Shown: positions 1 through 8,969, counted from the stretch's first letter. The stretch: 64,000 nt of DNA from Paraburkholderia polaris (GCF_012927345.1 NZ_JABBGJ010000028.1:62001-126000), one strand, 5' to 3'. The notes: generated by a model from the sequence alone, not told the origin. Numbers and translations: made by a program.

Positions 1-18
1 CACAACAGGGAAATAATC

Positions 19-1092
19 ATGAATGGATTATTCAATTTTTTCCGCGCGAAGGCGCGTCGCGGGACCGCCGAGGTCACCGCACTTCACAGGCCGGTGACGC
101 GCGTGCTGGCGATCGTCGCGTGCGCCCTCGGAATGTGTGCGGCAATTCCAGCCAACGCAGCCTGTGTGTTCTCTGCCGGGTCCTTCAAGACAGGCAGCGT
201 GGACATGGGCAGCATAACAGTGCCCCCGAACGTGCCGGTCGGGACCGTCCTTGCGACCAAGCAGGTATCGTCCAGCAGCATTTTGGGTCAGGAAAGTTTC
301 ACGTGTGGAAACAACCTAGTCACGACTGTTTCCTTCGCCATGTCGGGTTCCGCTACGTCGAACATTTACCCGACAAACATCCCCGGTATCGGCATTCGCA
401 TTTACGCCTGGTCCAGCCAGACCTACTACACGTCACCGACGACGCCGACACTGACGCCAAATTCGTGGACTTTTAGCTATTCGCAGGCCAGCGGCGCCTA
501 CGGAATGGGTTATCAACAATTTCGATTCGACCTCGTTGCTACCGGGCCGGTCAGCAACAGTGGGACCGACATGCTGTCCTACAACGTCGCACCGTGGATA
601 TCGGTCGCGGCCAATGACGGTTCTGGTCAGATGGCCATCGCGAACCTCGCGTTGACGGCAACGGTGACTACGCCGACCTGCAGTGTGGTCAATTCCCGGA
701 TTCCAGTGTTCCTGCCGACAATTTTGGTAGATAACTTTAATACTGGATCAACCGGCACGAGCGGATTTAGCCTGGACCTGAACTGCACGGCAGGCGTGAA
801 AGTCGGCGTGACGCTTACCGACGCAACGAATCCGTCCAACACCTCGACTACGCTGAGCCTGTCACCCGACTCGACCGCGACGGGAGTCGGTCTGCAGATC
901 CTGAAGGAATCAACACCGATCGCCTATGGCGCCGACTCCCCGGCGGCTGACAACCTCAATCAATGGTCGGCGGGTACCTCCGTGGGCGGAGCGATGAGCA
1001 TTCCACTTACCGCACAGTACGTGCGAACAACAGGCGCGTTGAACGCCGGCACGGTTAAAGGGTTGGCCACCTTCACGATGTCCTATCAATAG
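19..1092 (+). CDS. Fimbrial tip adhesin-like protein, first of two paralogues
   Basis: Predicted secreted fimbrial adhesin or minor subunit of 357 aa. Residues 1-48 hold a basic start, a hydrophobic stretch (VLAIVACALGMCAAIP) and a cleavage site ANA-AC, so it is exported. The C-terminal half (about 215-357) has a cysteine pair and ends in FTMSYQ, the penultimate-aromatic beta strand typical of chaperone-usher subunits; the N-terminal half would be the receptor or lectin domain. It is clearly homologous to the protein at 3212-4267, most strongly over the last 70 residues (GLQIL..STPIAYG, NQWSAGT, QYVRTTGAL, TVKG.ATFTMSYQ). That copy is next to the usher, whereas this one is on the opposite strand beyond prfC. 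The ATG has AGGGA 9-10 bases upstream. The ligand cannot be told from sequence. Two terminator hairpins follow it. Confidence 0.85.
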   Translation: MNGLFNFFRAKARRGTAEVTALHRPVTRVLAIVACALGMCAAIPANAACVFSAGSFKTGSVDMGSITVPPNVPVGTVLATKQVSSSSILGQESFTCGNNLVTTVSFAMSGSATSNIYPTNIPGIGIRIYAWSSQTYYTSPTTPTLTPNSWTFSYSQASGAYGMGYQQFRFDLVATGPVSNSGTDMLSYNVAPWISVAANDGSGQMAIANLALTATVTTPTCSVVNSRIPVFLPTILVDNFNTGSTGTSGFSLDLNCTAGVKVGVTLTDATNPSNTSTTLSLSPDSTATGVGLQILKESTPIAYGADSPAADNLNQWSAGTSVGGAMSIPLTAQYVRTTGALNAGTVKGLATFTMSYQ

Positions 1093-1121
1093 GCTTTGCA
1101 AGCCAATCGAGCATAACCAAC

Positions 1122-1163
1122 GCGGCACAATGGAACGGCGTTCCTTCCATCGTGCCGCCTTTT
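1122..1163 (+). terminator. Rho-independent terminator after the adhesin gene
   Basis: GCGGCAC and ATGGAA (1122-1135) pair with TTCCAT and GTGCCGC (1145-1158), with one A/C mismatch, and the stem is followed by CCTTTT. It lies 30 bases after the adhesin stop codon. Confidence 0.75.
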
Positions 1164-1202
1164 GCTAGTTTTAGCCGAACGCCCCAAACAAAGCCGCAAA
1201 GC

Positions 1203-1232
1203 AAAAGGCCCGGTGTCACCACTGGGCCTTTT
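1203..1232. terminator. Bidirectional terminator between convergent genes
   Basis: AAAAGGCCC (1203-1211) pairs with GGGCCTTTT (1224-1232). The A and T runs on both flanks make it usable from either strand. It sits between the plus-strand adhesin and the end of prfC. Confidence 0.75.
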
Positions 1233-1288
1233 GCCTGATCGTTACCTCGAAATACTAGCCGGACCGCACAGCTGTCGCATTTGTGCGC

Positions 1289-2890
1289 CTACATCGACTT
1301 CTTGAACGGCGCACCCGAATGCTCACGCAATTCGTTAAAGACGATCTTCGGCCACGCCTTCTGCGCGACTTCGATTTCCGACACGTGCGAGGCCAGATAC
1401 GTCGGCGCATCCGATGCATCGAGCGCAATCCGCGCCGCGTACGAATCGGTGAAACGGCGCAACTCAGCCGCATCGTCACACGTCACCCAGCGCGACATCC
1501 GATAGCGCGCCGGCGCCATTCGCACGTCGACCTTGTATTCCGTCGACAACCGATGCGACACGACTTCAAACTGCAGCTGGCCGACCGCGCCAAGAATCAT
1601 CAAGCCGCCGACTTCCGGGCGGAACACCTGAATCGCGCCTTCCTCACCCAGTTGCTTCAGCGCTTCGCCGAGCTGCTTGGCGCGCATCGGATCGACCACT
1701 TCCACCGTCTGGAAAATTTCCGGCGCGAAGAACGGCAAGCCGACGAACTGCAACTGTTCGCCTTCGGTCAGCGTATCGCCGAGACTCAGCGTGCCGTGAT
1801 TCGGGATACCGATGATGTCGCCCGGATACGCCTCGCTCACCGTCTCGCGACGCTGCGACAGGAACGTCACCACGTTATTCGCGCGGAACGTCTTGTTCGT
1901 GCGCGTCACCTTCACGGCCATGCCGCGTTCGAAATGCCCCGAACACACGCGAATGAACGCCACGCGGTCGCGGTGCGCCAGATCCATGTTCGCCTGCACC
2001 TTGAACACGACGCCGGTGAACTTAGGCTCGTCCGGCATCACCGGACGTTGCACGGTCATGCGCATCGACGGCGGCGGTGCCAGATCGACCAGCGCGTCGA
2101 GAATTTCCTTCACGCCGAAGTTGTTGATCGCCGAGCCGAACAGCACCGGCGATTGCTGACCGGCGAGGAACAGCTCGCGATCGAAATCAGGCGACGCGCC
2201 GGTGATCAGATCGATCTCTTCTTTCGCCTTGACCCAGGCATGGCCGAAGCGGCGTTCACCTTCTTCGTCGCCGAGAGCATGCAGCGTTTCGACCGCGCCG
2301 CCCGCCTTATCCTGCCCGGCGCGGAACAAGCGCACCTGGTCGCGCTGGATGTCGTAGACGCCCTGGAAATCCTTGCCCATACCGATAGGCCACGTGAACG
2401 GCACGGCGGCCACGCCAAGGTGCTGTTCGATCTCGTCGAGCAACTCGAGCGGCTCGCGCACTTCGCGGTCGAGCTTGTTGATGAAGGTGACGATCGGCGT
2501 CTTGCGGCTACGGCAGACTTCGAGCAGCTTCAGCGTTTGCGCTTCGACGCCGTTCGCGCCGTCGATCACCATCACGGCGGCATCGACCGCGGTCAGCACA
2601 CGGTAGGTATCTTCGGAGAAGTCTTCGTGGCCCGGGGTGTCCAGCAGGTTGATGACGGCGTCGCCGTACTCGAACTGCATGACCGAGCTGGCGACGGAAA
2701 TGCCGCGCTGCTTTTCGATCTCCATCCAGTCGGACGTCGCGTAGCGATTGCTCTTGCGGCCCTTCACGGTGCCGGCGATCTGGATCGCGCCCGAGAATAG
2801 CAGCAGCTTTTCAGTAAGCGTGGTCTTGCCCGCATCCGGGTGGGAAATGACCGCGAACGTGCGGCGGCGTTTAAGTTCGGAGACTGACAT
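1289..2890 (-). CDS. prfC: Peptide chain release factor 3 (RF3 GTPase)
   Basis: Cytoplasmic translational GTPase that recycles RF1 and RF2 from the ribosome after termination. At 533 aa it has the normal family length. Visible GTPase motifs are the P-loop SHPDAGKT (16-23), DTPGHED (84-90) and NKLD (138-141); the switch region KSNRYATSDWMEIEKQRGIS is characteristic of RF3 and not of EF-G. A housekeeping gene, it separates the two fimbrial adhesin paralogues and may have been the fixed point around which the fimbrial locus was inserted or rearranged. The 505-aa open frame on the other strand is its shadow. Confidence 0.97.
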   Translation of the reverse strand: MSVSELKRRRTFAVISHPDAGKTTLTEKLLLFSGAIQIAGTVKGRKSNRYATSDWMEIEKQRGISVASSVMQFEYGDAVINLLDTPGHEDFSEDTYRVLTAVDAAVMVIDGANGVEAQTLKLLEVCRSRKTPIVTFINKLDREVREPLELLDEIEQHLGVAAVPFTWPIGMGKDFQGVYDIQRDQVRLFRAGQDKAGGAVETLHALGDEEGERRFGHAWVKAKEEIDLITGASPDFDRELFLAGQQSPVLFGSAINNFGVKEILDALVDLAPPPSMRMTVQRPVMPDEPKFTGVVFKVQANMDLAHRDRVAFIRVCSGHFERGMAVKVTRTNKTFRANNVVTFLSQRRETVSEAYPGDIIGIPNHGTLSLGDTLTEGEQLQFVGLPFFAPEIFQTVEVVDPMRAKQLGEALKQLGEEGAIQVFRPEVGGLMILGAVGQLQFEVVSHRLSTEYKVDVRMAPARYRMSRWVTCDDAAELRRFTDSYAARIALDASDAPTYLASHVSEIEVAQKAWPKIVFNELREHSGAPFKKSM

Positions 2891-3211
2891 CGGGTCGGGC
2901 GGTCACGGATAGGGGTTCGGGCGGTCTTCAGCGGCTTGTGGCCGCTGGGCTGCCACGTCTGGCGCGGCGGCGTCGAGCTGCGGGAGTTGGGTCTGGAACC
3001 CGCGTCACAATGGCAACTCAGCCGCGTCGGAACCAGGTCACGAACGAGCGTTCGACAATCCGGGAATCGCCAGCGCAGAACAGCGCAAGGTGCGAATGAT
3101 ACACGTCATGGGGACGGCCGTATGCAAATGGGGGTTGAAGGGACGGATGCGCCGCTTGGGTGGCGGCTGCCGCCCAAGCGCTTATGGAAGACCGCAACTG
3201 CCCATGGAGGG
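2891..3211. other. Intergenic region with one strong hairpin
   Basis: No gene seen. A hairpin at 3153-3180 (CGCTTGGGTGGC pairs with GCCGCCCAAGCG, loop GGCT, one G-T pair) lies 30 bases past the end of the fimbrial operon on the minus strand. It has no U tract, so it may be a 3' end stabiliser or a weak terminator. The prfC promoter should lie in the lower-numbered part. Confidence 0.5.
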
Positions 3212-4267
3212 CTATTGATATGACATAGTGAAAGTGGCCGCGCCTTTCACCGTACCGGGAGTCAGAGCGCCCGTCGTTCGTACGTACTGGACGGTAAGCG
3301 GAATATTCATCGGACCGCCTGCCGCCGTACCTGCCGACCATTGATTGGTAGTCCCTGCAACTGCGGAGTCGGGGCCGTAGGCAATCGGTGTCGATCCGTT
3401 AAGGATCTGTAGACCGATGCCCGCTGCGGTCGAGTCTGGCGTCAGGCCAAGGGTGGTCGACGTGTTGGATACATTTGATGCGTCGGTCAGCGTCGCATAG
3501 ACTTTGGTACCCGCTGCGCAGTCGAGGCTGAGGTTGAACGGGGTCGATCCAGTCGATCGCGTGGCTAGATTGCTCGCAAAAGCTGTAGGCAACGTCACAG
3601 AAACGGAAGACGTAGTCACGCTGCAACTGCGCGAAGTTATCGTCGCCGTTACCGCGAGATCTGCCACTGAAAACGGGCTTGCGCTTCCATCCGTCGGTTG
3701 AATGGTCAACCAAGGGCTGACGTTATAAGACAGGGCGTTACCACCGCTCAAATCGATCGGACCTGTTTTCACAAGCTGGATTGAAAAAATTTGGTTATTG
3801 AACGCGAAGCCATAACCAGCCATAGAGATTGTATAGCTCCACGAAATAGGCATATATGTTTGAGGCATACCGTAGCCTCCCGACGTGGCTCTGATACGAA
3901 TCCCAATGCCTGGAATATTGGTCTCATATAGTCCGGACGACCCCGTGCCCGACATCATGAAAGACAGCGTGGTGGGAACGCTCGACCCGCACCAGAACTC
4001 CTGCGTGCCAAAGAGACGGTTGCCGAATGATGCGAGTACGGTCCCGACCGGGGCGTTGGTCGACACGCTAACGTTTCCGAAAGATTGATTGGCAGTTGAG
4101 AAGCCTCCACTCTTGAACGAGCAGGCTGCGTTAGCTGGGATCGTCGCACACATGCCCAGTACGCACGCCAGGATTGTCAGGATATGCCTAGTCCAGGTAC
4201 TACCCGCGGAGTCGCTAAGCGCACAGAGGCGCGCATTCACGCGAAAAATCTTGAATAGGATTTTCAT
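3212..4267 (-). CDS. Fimbrial tip adhesin-like protein, second paralogue, operon-borne
   Basis: Last gene of the fimbrial operon, 351 aa, 29 bases after the usher stop. Residues 1-48 form a signal peptide with the same LGMCA.IPANAAC cleavage region as the plus-strand paralogue at 19-1092. The mature part has an N-terminal domain with NIPGIGIRI and a C-terminal pilin-type domain ending in FTMSYQ. Its position after the usher fits a two-domain tip adhesin: an N-terminal receptor domain and a C-terminal domain completed by donor-strand exchange. Sugar or surface specificity cannot be read from the sequence. The two paralogues diverge mainly in their N-terminal halves, as expected for receptor domains under diversifying pressure. 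Confidence 0.87.
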   Translation of the reverse strand: MKILFKIFRVNARLCALSDSAGSTWTRHILTILACVLGMCATIPANAACSFKSGGFSTANQSFGNVSVSTNAPVGTVLASFGNRLFGTQEFWCGSSVPTTLSFMMSGTGSSGLYETNIPGIGIRIRATSGGYGMPQTYMPISWSYTISMAGYGFAFNNQIFSIQLVKTGPIDLSGGNALSYNVSPWLTIQPTDGSASPFSVADLAVTATITSRSCSVTTSSVSVTLPTAFASNLATRSTGSTPFNLSLDCAAGTKVYATLTDASNVSNTSTTLGLTPDSTAAGIGLQILNGSTPIAYGPDSAVAGTTNQWSAGTAAGGPMNIPLTVQYVRTTGALTPGTVKGAATFTMSYQ

Positions 4268-4296
4268 AGTCGAATCACCTGGTTGTTCTAGTTATT

Positions 4297-7077
4297 TCAA
4301 TGGATTTGCGCCGCAACGTCTCGCTGCGTTTGGCTACCCACAGCAGCGCCCGTCTGAACCGGTTCACTCCCACCCACGCAATGCCCTTCCACCAACAAAT
4401 AAGCGGCTCCCGCCTTACCCGTTGATTTCGGCAACACATAATCAATCCGGCACTCTTCCGACGCCGCTGAACCCCACTTCACAAACAGCGAGCCTTTATC
4501 TTCCAGGCCGCGCGCAAAAATCCGGCTGTCCTGAGCGACGACACCAACGGTCTTGCCGTTTCCATCAACCACATCCGCGCCAAACGGCAGCGCCTTGTCG
4601 CCGAGTTGCGGCGCGCGAATCAGCGCGGCACGTCCGCTCACCGTCTTGTACTTGATCATCACCACAGAACCGAGACGCGGCACCGCCTGCTCCGAAGTCG
4701 ATTCGAATTCGACGTCGGTCGAGGTGCCCTTCGGGTCGATGTCGACGACATTCATGCCGTACGGCGTTAGGTAAGGCACCACCGCATAACCGCGGCTATT
4801 GAGCTTGACGCCCGGCGCGCTGCTCACGCTTGCGCCCGCCGCGCCCGGTGCCTCGACGATGCCGAACGTATCGCCGACGGTTTGCGAGAACGTCACGCCG
4901 CCCGGATGCGCAACGACCGTCCCGCTGATACCGGCCGACACCTGGCTCGAACCCGAGCCCGCGCTTGCCGACGCCGTCATCTGCGCATACGGCGCACGCC
5001 ATGCACCGCTCACGCCTGTGTTGGCGGAGCTGCTGCCGCTGGCGCTGCCATACGTGCCGTACGCGTTGTACGAGTACTGGTTGGCGTCGCCAAGCGAGCC
5101 GCTCACGTTGGCCTGCAGGTTGGTGCTGCCGCCCGAGCTGGACAGGTTCGTCGACATCAACGGCGCATGCTGGCTGTGGCCAAGCGGCATCGTCGTGCTG
5201 AGCATGAACTGGTTGGACATCGAACCGTCAGCGTTGCGAGTACGTCCCGCAGTGATGCTGTAAGTGCCGTACTTGAAACTGTTCGTGTAGCCGGCCTGAT
5301 AGAACATGTCGCTGCCGTCGTGATTCCAGTACTGCTGCGCCGATGCGCTCAGGAACACGGTCCCGTGATCCTTGAAATTCTGGTTGACCGAGAGCTGGAA
5401 GCGGTTGCGCTGGCGATAAACCGAGTTCGTATCACCGCCGTGCATCGCAAGATCGCGCACCGAGGCTGCATCCGTCAGATTCATGAAGCCCGCAGTCGAA
5501 TAGCGGTAGGCCGCCACCGAAATGTTGGTACCCGTCGGGTCGATGAACTTGCTGTAGCCAATGCGCAAGCTCGTGCCGCGCATCGTGCTCTGGTTCGGCA
5601 CCTGCGTCTGTGCAGCGGTCACGTCAGCCGAGAACGCGCCGAACTTCGTGTTGAGCGCCGCGCCCACGTCAGCCGCTACGTAGCCGTTCGCAGCCACGCC
5701 GCCGCCATAGGCCGTCACCAGATTCGTGAGGCCGCGTTGCAACGTGAACTGCGCAAAGTTCGGCTTCGTTTCGAGCGCGTCGTTGCGCAATTGCCCGGCG
5801 GTCACCGAGAAGCGCGTCGTGCCCGGCCGAAGCGATTGTGCAACCGAGGCGTAAGGCACGGTAAAGGTCTTCGTGCGGCCATCGGCTTCGGTCACCGTCA
5901 CGTCGAGGTTGCCGCCGTAGCCGGTCGCATACAGGTCGTTGATTTCGAACGGACCCGGTGACACGCTGGTTTCGTAAATCACCTGGTTGTTCTGACGGAT
6001 CGTCACACGCGCATTCGATTCCGCCGTACCACGCACCACCGGCGCGTAGCCACGCAGCGATTCCGGCAACATGCGGTCGTCGGTGGCGATCTGCGCGCCG
6101 CGGAACTGCACGCTGTCGAACACGTCGCCCGTCGTGTAGCCGTCGCCCAACGTCACTTGCGACTTCAGCGCTGCAACGTCGTGCTGTACGTACGTCGCAA
6201 TGTTGTCGAAATGCGTGCCCTGGCCGGTCTGCTGCGATACCGACGATTGATGGCGGAAATGCCACGCGCCGATGTTCACGCCGGCATCCAGACCCAGATA
6301 GCTTTGCGTCGACTGCGTGCCCGAACCTGCGGTGTGATAGGTATTGGCGTTGTAACTCACGAAGCCCGCGTTCACGCCGTTTTGCCACATGTCCGGCGGC
6401 ACGTAGCCGCGCGCGGCGTTGCGCATGTATTTCTGCGGCACGCTCAGCGTGAGCTTCTGTTCGGAGAAATCGAAGTCGACGGTCGCGTCCGGCACCGCTG
6501 CGGCAAGGTCAAGGCATTCGTCGGCGTTGGCGGCGTTGGTGGCGTTGGCGACTTCACCGGATTGCTTGCTGGCGGTCGCATCAGCGCTTGCGCCGGCGGC
6601 GGCGTGGGTATCTTTGGCCGCGGCTTCAGCTGCATAGGCAGACGCATGCTCCGGCAGCTTCGCACCGGTAGCCGCGCCAACCTTGGCGAAATCAACACCG
6701 AGTGTTTCCAGCATCTGACGACTAAAGCACGCACGCGCGCTTTGTCCGTCGCGCGTCGCCACGAAGCGCACGTCCTGGCGCGCCACACGAACATCGTTGA
6801 CCCAGAGGTCGACAGAATACAAACCCGGCTGCACCATGTTGCCGCGCGCGAAACGCGAAACGTCCACGGTTTGCTTCGGATCGGTACGCAGAAACGTCGT
6901 GTCGAATTGGACAGCTGCACCGGCGTCGCTGGATTCTGCTGCATTCACGCTCGCCGACTGGACGCCGCCCAGCACCGCGAAAGCCGACATGACCACTGCG
7001 GCTACGGGGCTCAGGCCGAACGAACCAGCGAATTCGCTGGTGCGAGCATGCGACTGATGACGAGGTGAGTGCTTCAT
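4297..7077 (-). CDS. Outer-membrane fimbrial usher (FimD/PapC family)
   Basis: A 926-aa usher forming the outer-membrane pore through which chaperone-subunit complexes are assembled. It begins with an export signal (VVMSAFAVLGG, then SVNAAE). Family landmarks: an N-terminal periplasmic domain with LWVNDVRVARQDVRF, a beta-barrel with a plug region (RGYAPVVRGTAESNARVTIRQ, of which RGYAP and ARV are typical), and C-terminal domains with the late cysteine pair around EECRIDYVL and EGHCVGG. Odd feature: about 50 Ala/Asp/Ser-rich residues are inserted in the N-terminal domain (about 145-190, from AAEAAAKD to TNAANADE), where most ushers have a short loop. It is co-transcribed between chaperone and adhesin; the 133-base gap to the chaperone stop is the widest in the operon. 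Confidence 0.95.
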   Translation of the reverse strand: MKHSPRHQSHARTSEFAGSFGLSPVAAVVMSAFAVLGGVQSASVNAAESSDAGAAVQFDTTFLRTDPKQTVDVSRFARGNMVQPGLYSVDLWVNDVRVARQDVRFVATRDGQSARACFSRQMLETLGVDFAKVGAATGAKLPEHASAYAAEAAAKDTHAAAGASADATASKQSGEVANATNAANADECLDLAAAVPDATVDFDFSEQKLTLSVPQKYMRNAARGYVPPDMWQNGVNAGFVSYNANTYHTAGSGTQSTQSYLGLDAGVNIGAWHFRHQSSVSQQTGQGTHFDNIATYVQHDVAALKSQVTLGDGYTTGDVFDSVQFRGAQIATDDRMLPESLRGYAPVVRGTAESNARVTIRQNNQVIYETSVSPGPFEINDLYATGYGGNLDVTVTEADGRTKTFTVPYASVAQSLRPGTTRFSVTAGQLRNDALETKPNFAQFTLQRGLTNLVTAYGGGVAANGYVAADVGAALNTKFGAFSADVTAAQTQVPNQSTMRGTSLRIGYSKFIDPTGTNISVAAYRYSTAGFMNLTDAASVRDLAMHGGDTNSVYRQRNRFQLSVNQNFKDHGTVFLSASAQQYWNHDGSDMFYQAGYTNSFKYGTYSITAGRTRNADGSMSNQFMLSTTMPLGHSQHAPLMSTNLSSSGGSTNLQANVSGSLGDANQYSYNAYGTYGSASGSSSANTGVSGAWRAPYAQMTASASAGSGSSQVSAGISGTVVAHPGGVTFSQTVGDTFGIVEAPGAAGASVSSAPGVKLNSRGYAVVPYLTPYGMNVVDIDPKGTSTDVEFESTSEQAVPRLGSVVMIKYKTVSGRAALIRAPQLGDKALPFGADVVDGNGKTVGVVAQDSRIFARGLEDKGSLFVKWGSAASEECRIDYVLPKSTGKAGAAYLLVEGHCVGGSEPVQTGAAVGSQTQRDVAAQIH

Positions 7078-7210
7078 GATCTAACTCAATTCCAATATTC
7101 GCGACAGGCGTGAGTCGTCCTTATGCGTTGCCTGTGCAACGCACGCCGTGGTCGAGAAGGGGTTTAACGATGGGCGGAAGGCGGCCGCCCGGCCGGCAAG
7201 CTGCTGCGGT

Positions 7211-7954
7211 CTATTGACCGAGCGTCGCGTCGCCGTTAATGGCGCCGCCGTAGTCGCTGATTGCGGTGTAGTGAACCTTTGCACCTGCCGGTACGGCATT
7301 CATCTTTGCGACCGGCAAGACTACCGATGCACGCGGCGCAACCATGCCGCCCTGTTCGTTCTTGAAAGTGTGACCACCGCTTTCGACATCCACTTCGCTA
7401 AACGACACGTAGTACGGCGTCGGATTCGATACGCTCACCGCCTGGCCCTTGCCATCCGGTGATGCGGCAATCTTCCAGTTCAACTGCGTCGGTGCATCTT
7501 CTGGCTTGCCAGGCAATTTGGCCGGACGCACAAAAACCTTGATGCGGGTGCGGTAGGCCATTTGCAGCGAGTTGACGTCGGGCGCGCCGTTTGCCTTCGG
7601 CGGAATATCCAGCACGTTGAGCCAGTAGACCGATTCGCGATCCTGCGGCAGCGCTTCGCCGCTATACATCACACGCAGGGTCTGTGCTTTCGCCGGGTCC
7701 ATGCGGAAAATCGGCGGCGTAATCACAAACGGCACCTTGACTTCGCCGGGTTTTGCATCCGGATTGCCGTCGTCCATCCATACCTGCACGAGCGACGGGG
7801 TGTGGCTGTCGTTATCGAGCTTGACCGTGACTTCGCGCTGCTCGAGCGGATACACCACTCGCGTACCGCCGATCGTCACGCTTGCTTGTGCGCTGCCTGC
7901 AAGCAGCGCACAAGCAAAACCGATTCCCATCGTCATTTTTCCGAGCAACTTCAT
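7211..7954 (-). CDS. Periplasmic fimbrial chaperone (PapD/FimC family)
   Basis: A 247-aa periplasmic chaperone that binds nascent subunits by donor-strand complementation and delivers them to the usher. The signal peptide is MKLLGKMTMGIGFACALLAG, then SAQA. The mature N-terminus SVTIGGTRVVYPLEQREVTVKLDND carries the family's T-R-V-Y and later the R-V-M-Y edge (QTLRVMYSG), where the conserved Arg anchors subunit C-termini; ETESVYWLN appears as DRESVYWLNVLDIPP. I chose the ATG at 7954 rather than an in-frame start 13 codons upstream, because AAAGGTGAT precedes it directly and the signal peptide starts there. It lies 76 bases after the major subunit gene. Confidence 0.94.
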   Translation of the reverse strand: MKLLGKMTMGIGFACALLAGSAQASVTIGGTRVVYPLEQREVTVKLDNDSHTPSLVQVWMDDGNPDAKPGEVKVPFVITPPIFRMDPAKAQTLRVMYSGEALPQDRESVYWLNVLDIPPKANGAPDVNSLQMAYRTRIKVFVRPAKLPGKPEDAPTQLNWKIAASPDGKGQAVSVSNPTPYYVSFSEVDVESGGHTFKNEQGGMVAPRASVVLPVAKMNAVPAGAKVHYTAISDYGGAINGDATLGQ

Positions 7955-8030
7955 CACATCACCTTTGAAAATAATCTTGAAATAAGGCCGCAAAAAAGGC
8001 GTTCGCCTGAGCGAACGCCTCGGCTATCGC

Positions 8031-8597
8031 TTACTGATACTGCATCGTGTATTGAACGTTCGTGCTCACGTTGCCGGCCGTAGCCTTGCCCGTTGCGTAG
8101 TACTGCGCGAAATACTTCAGGTTCGCGCTGCCGGTGGTGATCGTCGCGCCGTTGCCAGCGATATCGTTGTTCAAACCGGTCACGATGTTGATCGGTTGCA
8201 TCGATGCGTTCAGCAGACGGACTTCAACGTTCGTGGCCGGGGTCGTACTAGCCAGGTTCGTCAAATAGCCGTTTGCCTGGTCGACCGTCGAGCCGTTTTC
8301 GAAGGTGGCAACTGCCTTGGTTGCGCCGCCCGAGCAGCCGGTCAGTGCCATCGTGATACCGGTCGGGCTCGACGTACCGGCAACTGCGCCTGCCGCCGAG
8401 AGCGTGCCGGCCGAAACCGTCGGCAGCGTGACTGCCACATCGGCAGCCGTACCCGATGCCTTGCCGTTGATCGAGCAGGTGGTGTTCGACAGCGTGCCGG
8501 TGATGCTGATCGTGCCGTCCGCCGCGTGGGCGCCGAACGATGCAAGACCCAACAGACTGCCGGTTGCGATTGCGATTGCGGGGAGAATTGATTTCAT
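8031..8597 (-). CDS. Major fimbrial subunit (type 1 pilin family)
   Basis: A 188-aa structural pilin, first gene of the operon. It has a signal peptide (LLGLASFGAHA), then DGTISITGTLSNTTCSING, the N-terminal donor strand region with the first Cys of the usual disulfide; the second Cys is in LTGCSGG. It ends VSTNVQYTMQYQ, the penultimate Tyr beta strand recognised by the chaperone. The start has GGAGC about 8 bases upstream. As the first and smallest gene it should be the most highly expressed; regulation probably acts through the box array at 8748-8866. Confidence 0.93.
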   Translation of the reverse strand: MKSILPAIAIATGSLLGLASFGAHAADGTISITGTLSNTTCSINGKASGTAADVAVTLPTVSAGTLSAAGAVAGTSSPTGITMALTGCSGGATKAVATFENGSTVDQANGYLTNLASTTPATNVEVRLLNASMQPINIVTGLNNDIAGNGATITTGSANLKYFAQYYATGKATAGNVSTNVQYTMQYQ

Positions 8598-8747
8598 GTT
8601 TTGCTGCTCCAGTGAGTTAAGAAAATTATTGAATCAACAGCGAATCGATATTGGATGAGACCCGCCATTTGGTCCTGGGCGCTCCAATGTTCTCGGTATC
8701 TGCTTCGAACTATTGGCCTCTCGTTCAGGCACAAACCAATGTTAGGG

Positions 8748-8866
8748 CTTCGAGATTCCTAAGTACCTAGGACGATTCTTATTTGAATAAGACTTTCCCT
8801 ACGTGAAATAAGAATGCTTCTGACGGTTGTGCTTTTGTCGTCTGTAGGCGATTAAGACTTTTCCTA
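8748..8866. promoter_or_regulatory. Phased array of RcsB-type boxes upstream of the fimbrial operon
   Basis: Four copies resemble the enterobacterial RcsAB box TAAGAATATTCCTA: TAAGAATCGTCCTA (8768-8781, minus), TAAGACTTTCCCTA (8788-8801), TAAGAATGCTTCTG (8809-8822) and TAAGACTTTTCCTA (8853-8866). A half copy ATTCCTA ends at 8761. Box centres are 8754.5, 8774.5, 8794.5, 8815.5 and 8859.5, that is steps of 20, 20, 21 and 44 bases, so all lie on one helix face. The region is AT-rich compared with its surroundings and sits 150-270 bases before the pilin start. Expected binder: a NarL/FixJ-type response regulator of the RcsB/FimZ/BvgA kind; none is encoded in this window. Confidence 0.6.
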
Positions 8867-8916
8867 AAACTCGAAGAAGAAAGGTCCAATCCAGATCTGG
8901 CGCCACAAATGGAAAA

Positions 8917-8952
8917 CCCGCCGCATCGTTACCGATGCGGCGGGTTTTTTTT
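8917..8952. terminator. Strong terminator between the MFS operon and the fimbrial promoter
   Basis: A perfect 12-bp stem CCCGCCGCATCG / CGATGCGGCGGG with loop TTAC is followed by eight T on the plus strand and preceded by AAAA, so it works on the minus strand too. It ends the operon whose last gene stops at 8970 and insulates the fimbrial control region. Confidence 0.9.
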
Positions 8953-8969
8953 GCAGCTCTCTGCGCGGG

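Noticed and set aside
1283..2800. 505-codon plus-strand open frame
   Set aside because: Antisense shadow of prfC; Arg/His-rich product without family features, caused by GC-rich codon bias.
8775..8815. FimS-like invertible promoter, suggested by a 10-bp inverted repeat ATTCTTATTT/AAATAAGAAT
   Set aside because: Arms enclose only 21 bases, no recombinase gene is near, and the arms are parts of the RcsB-type boxes.
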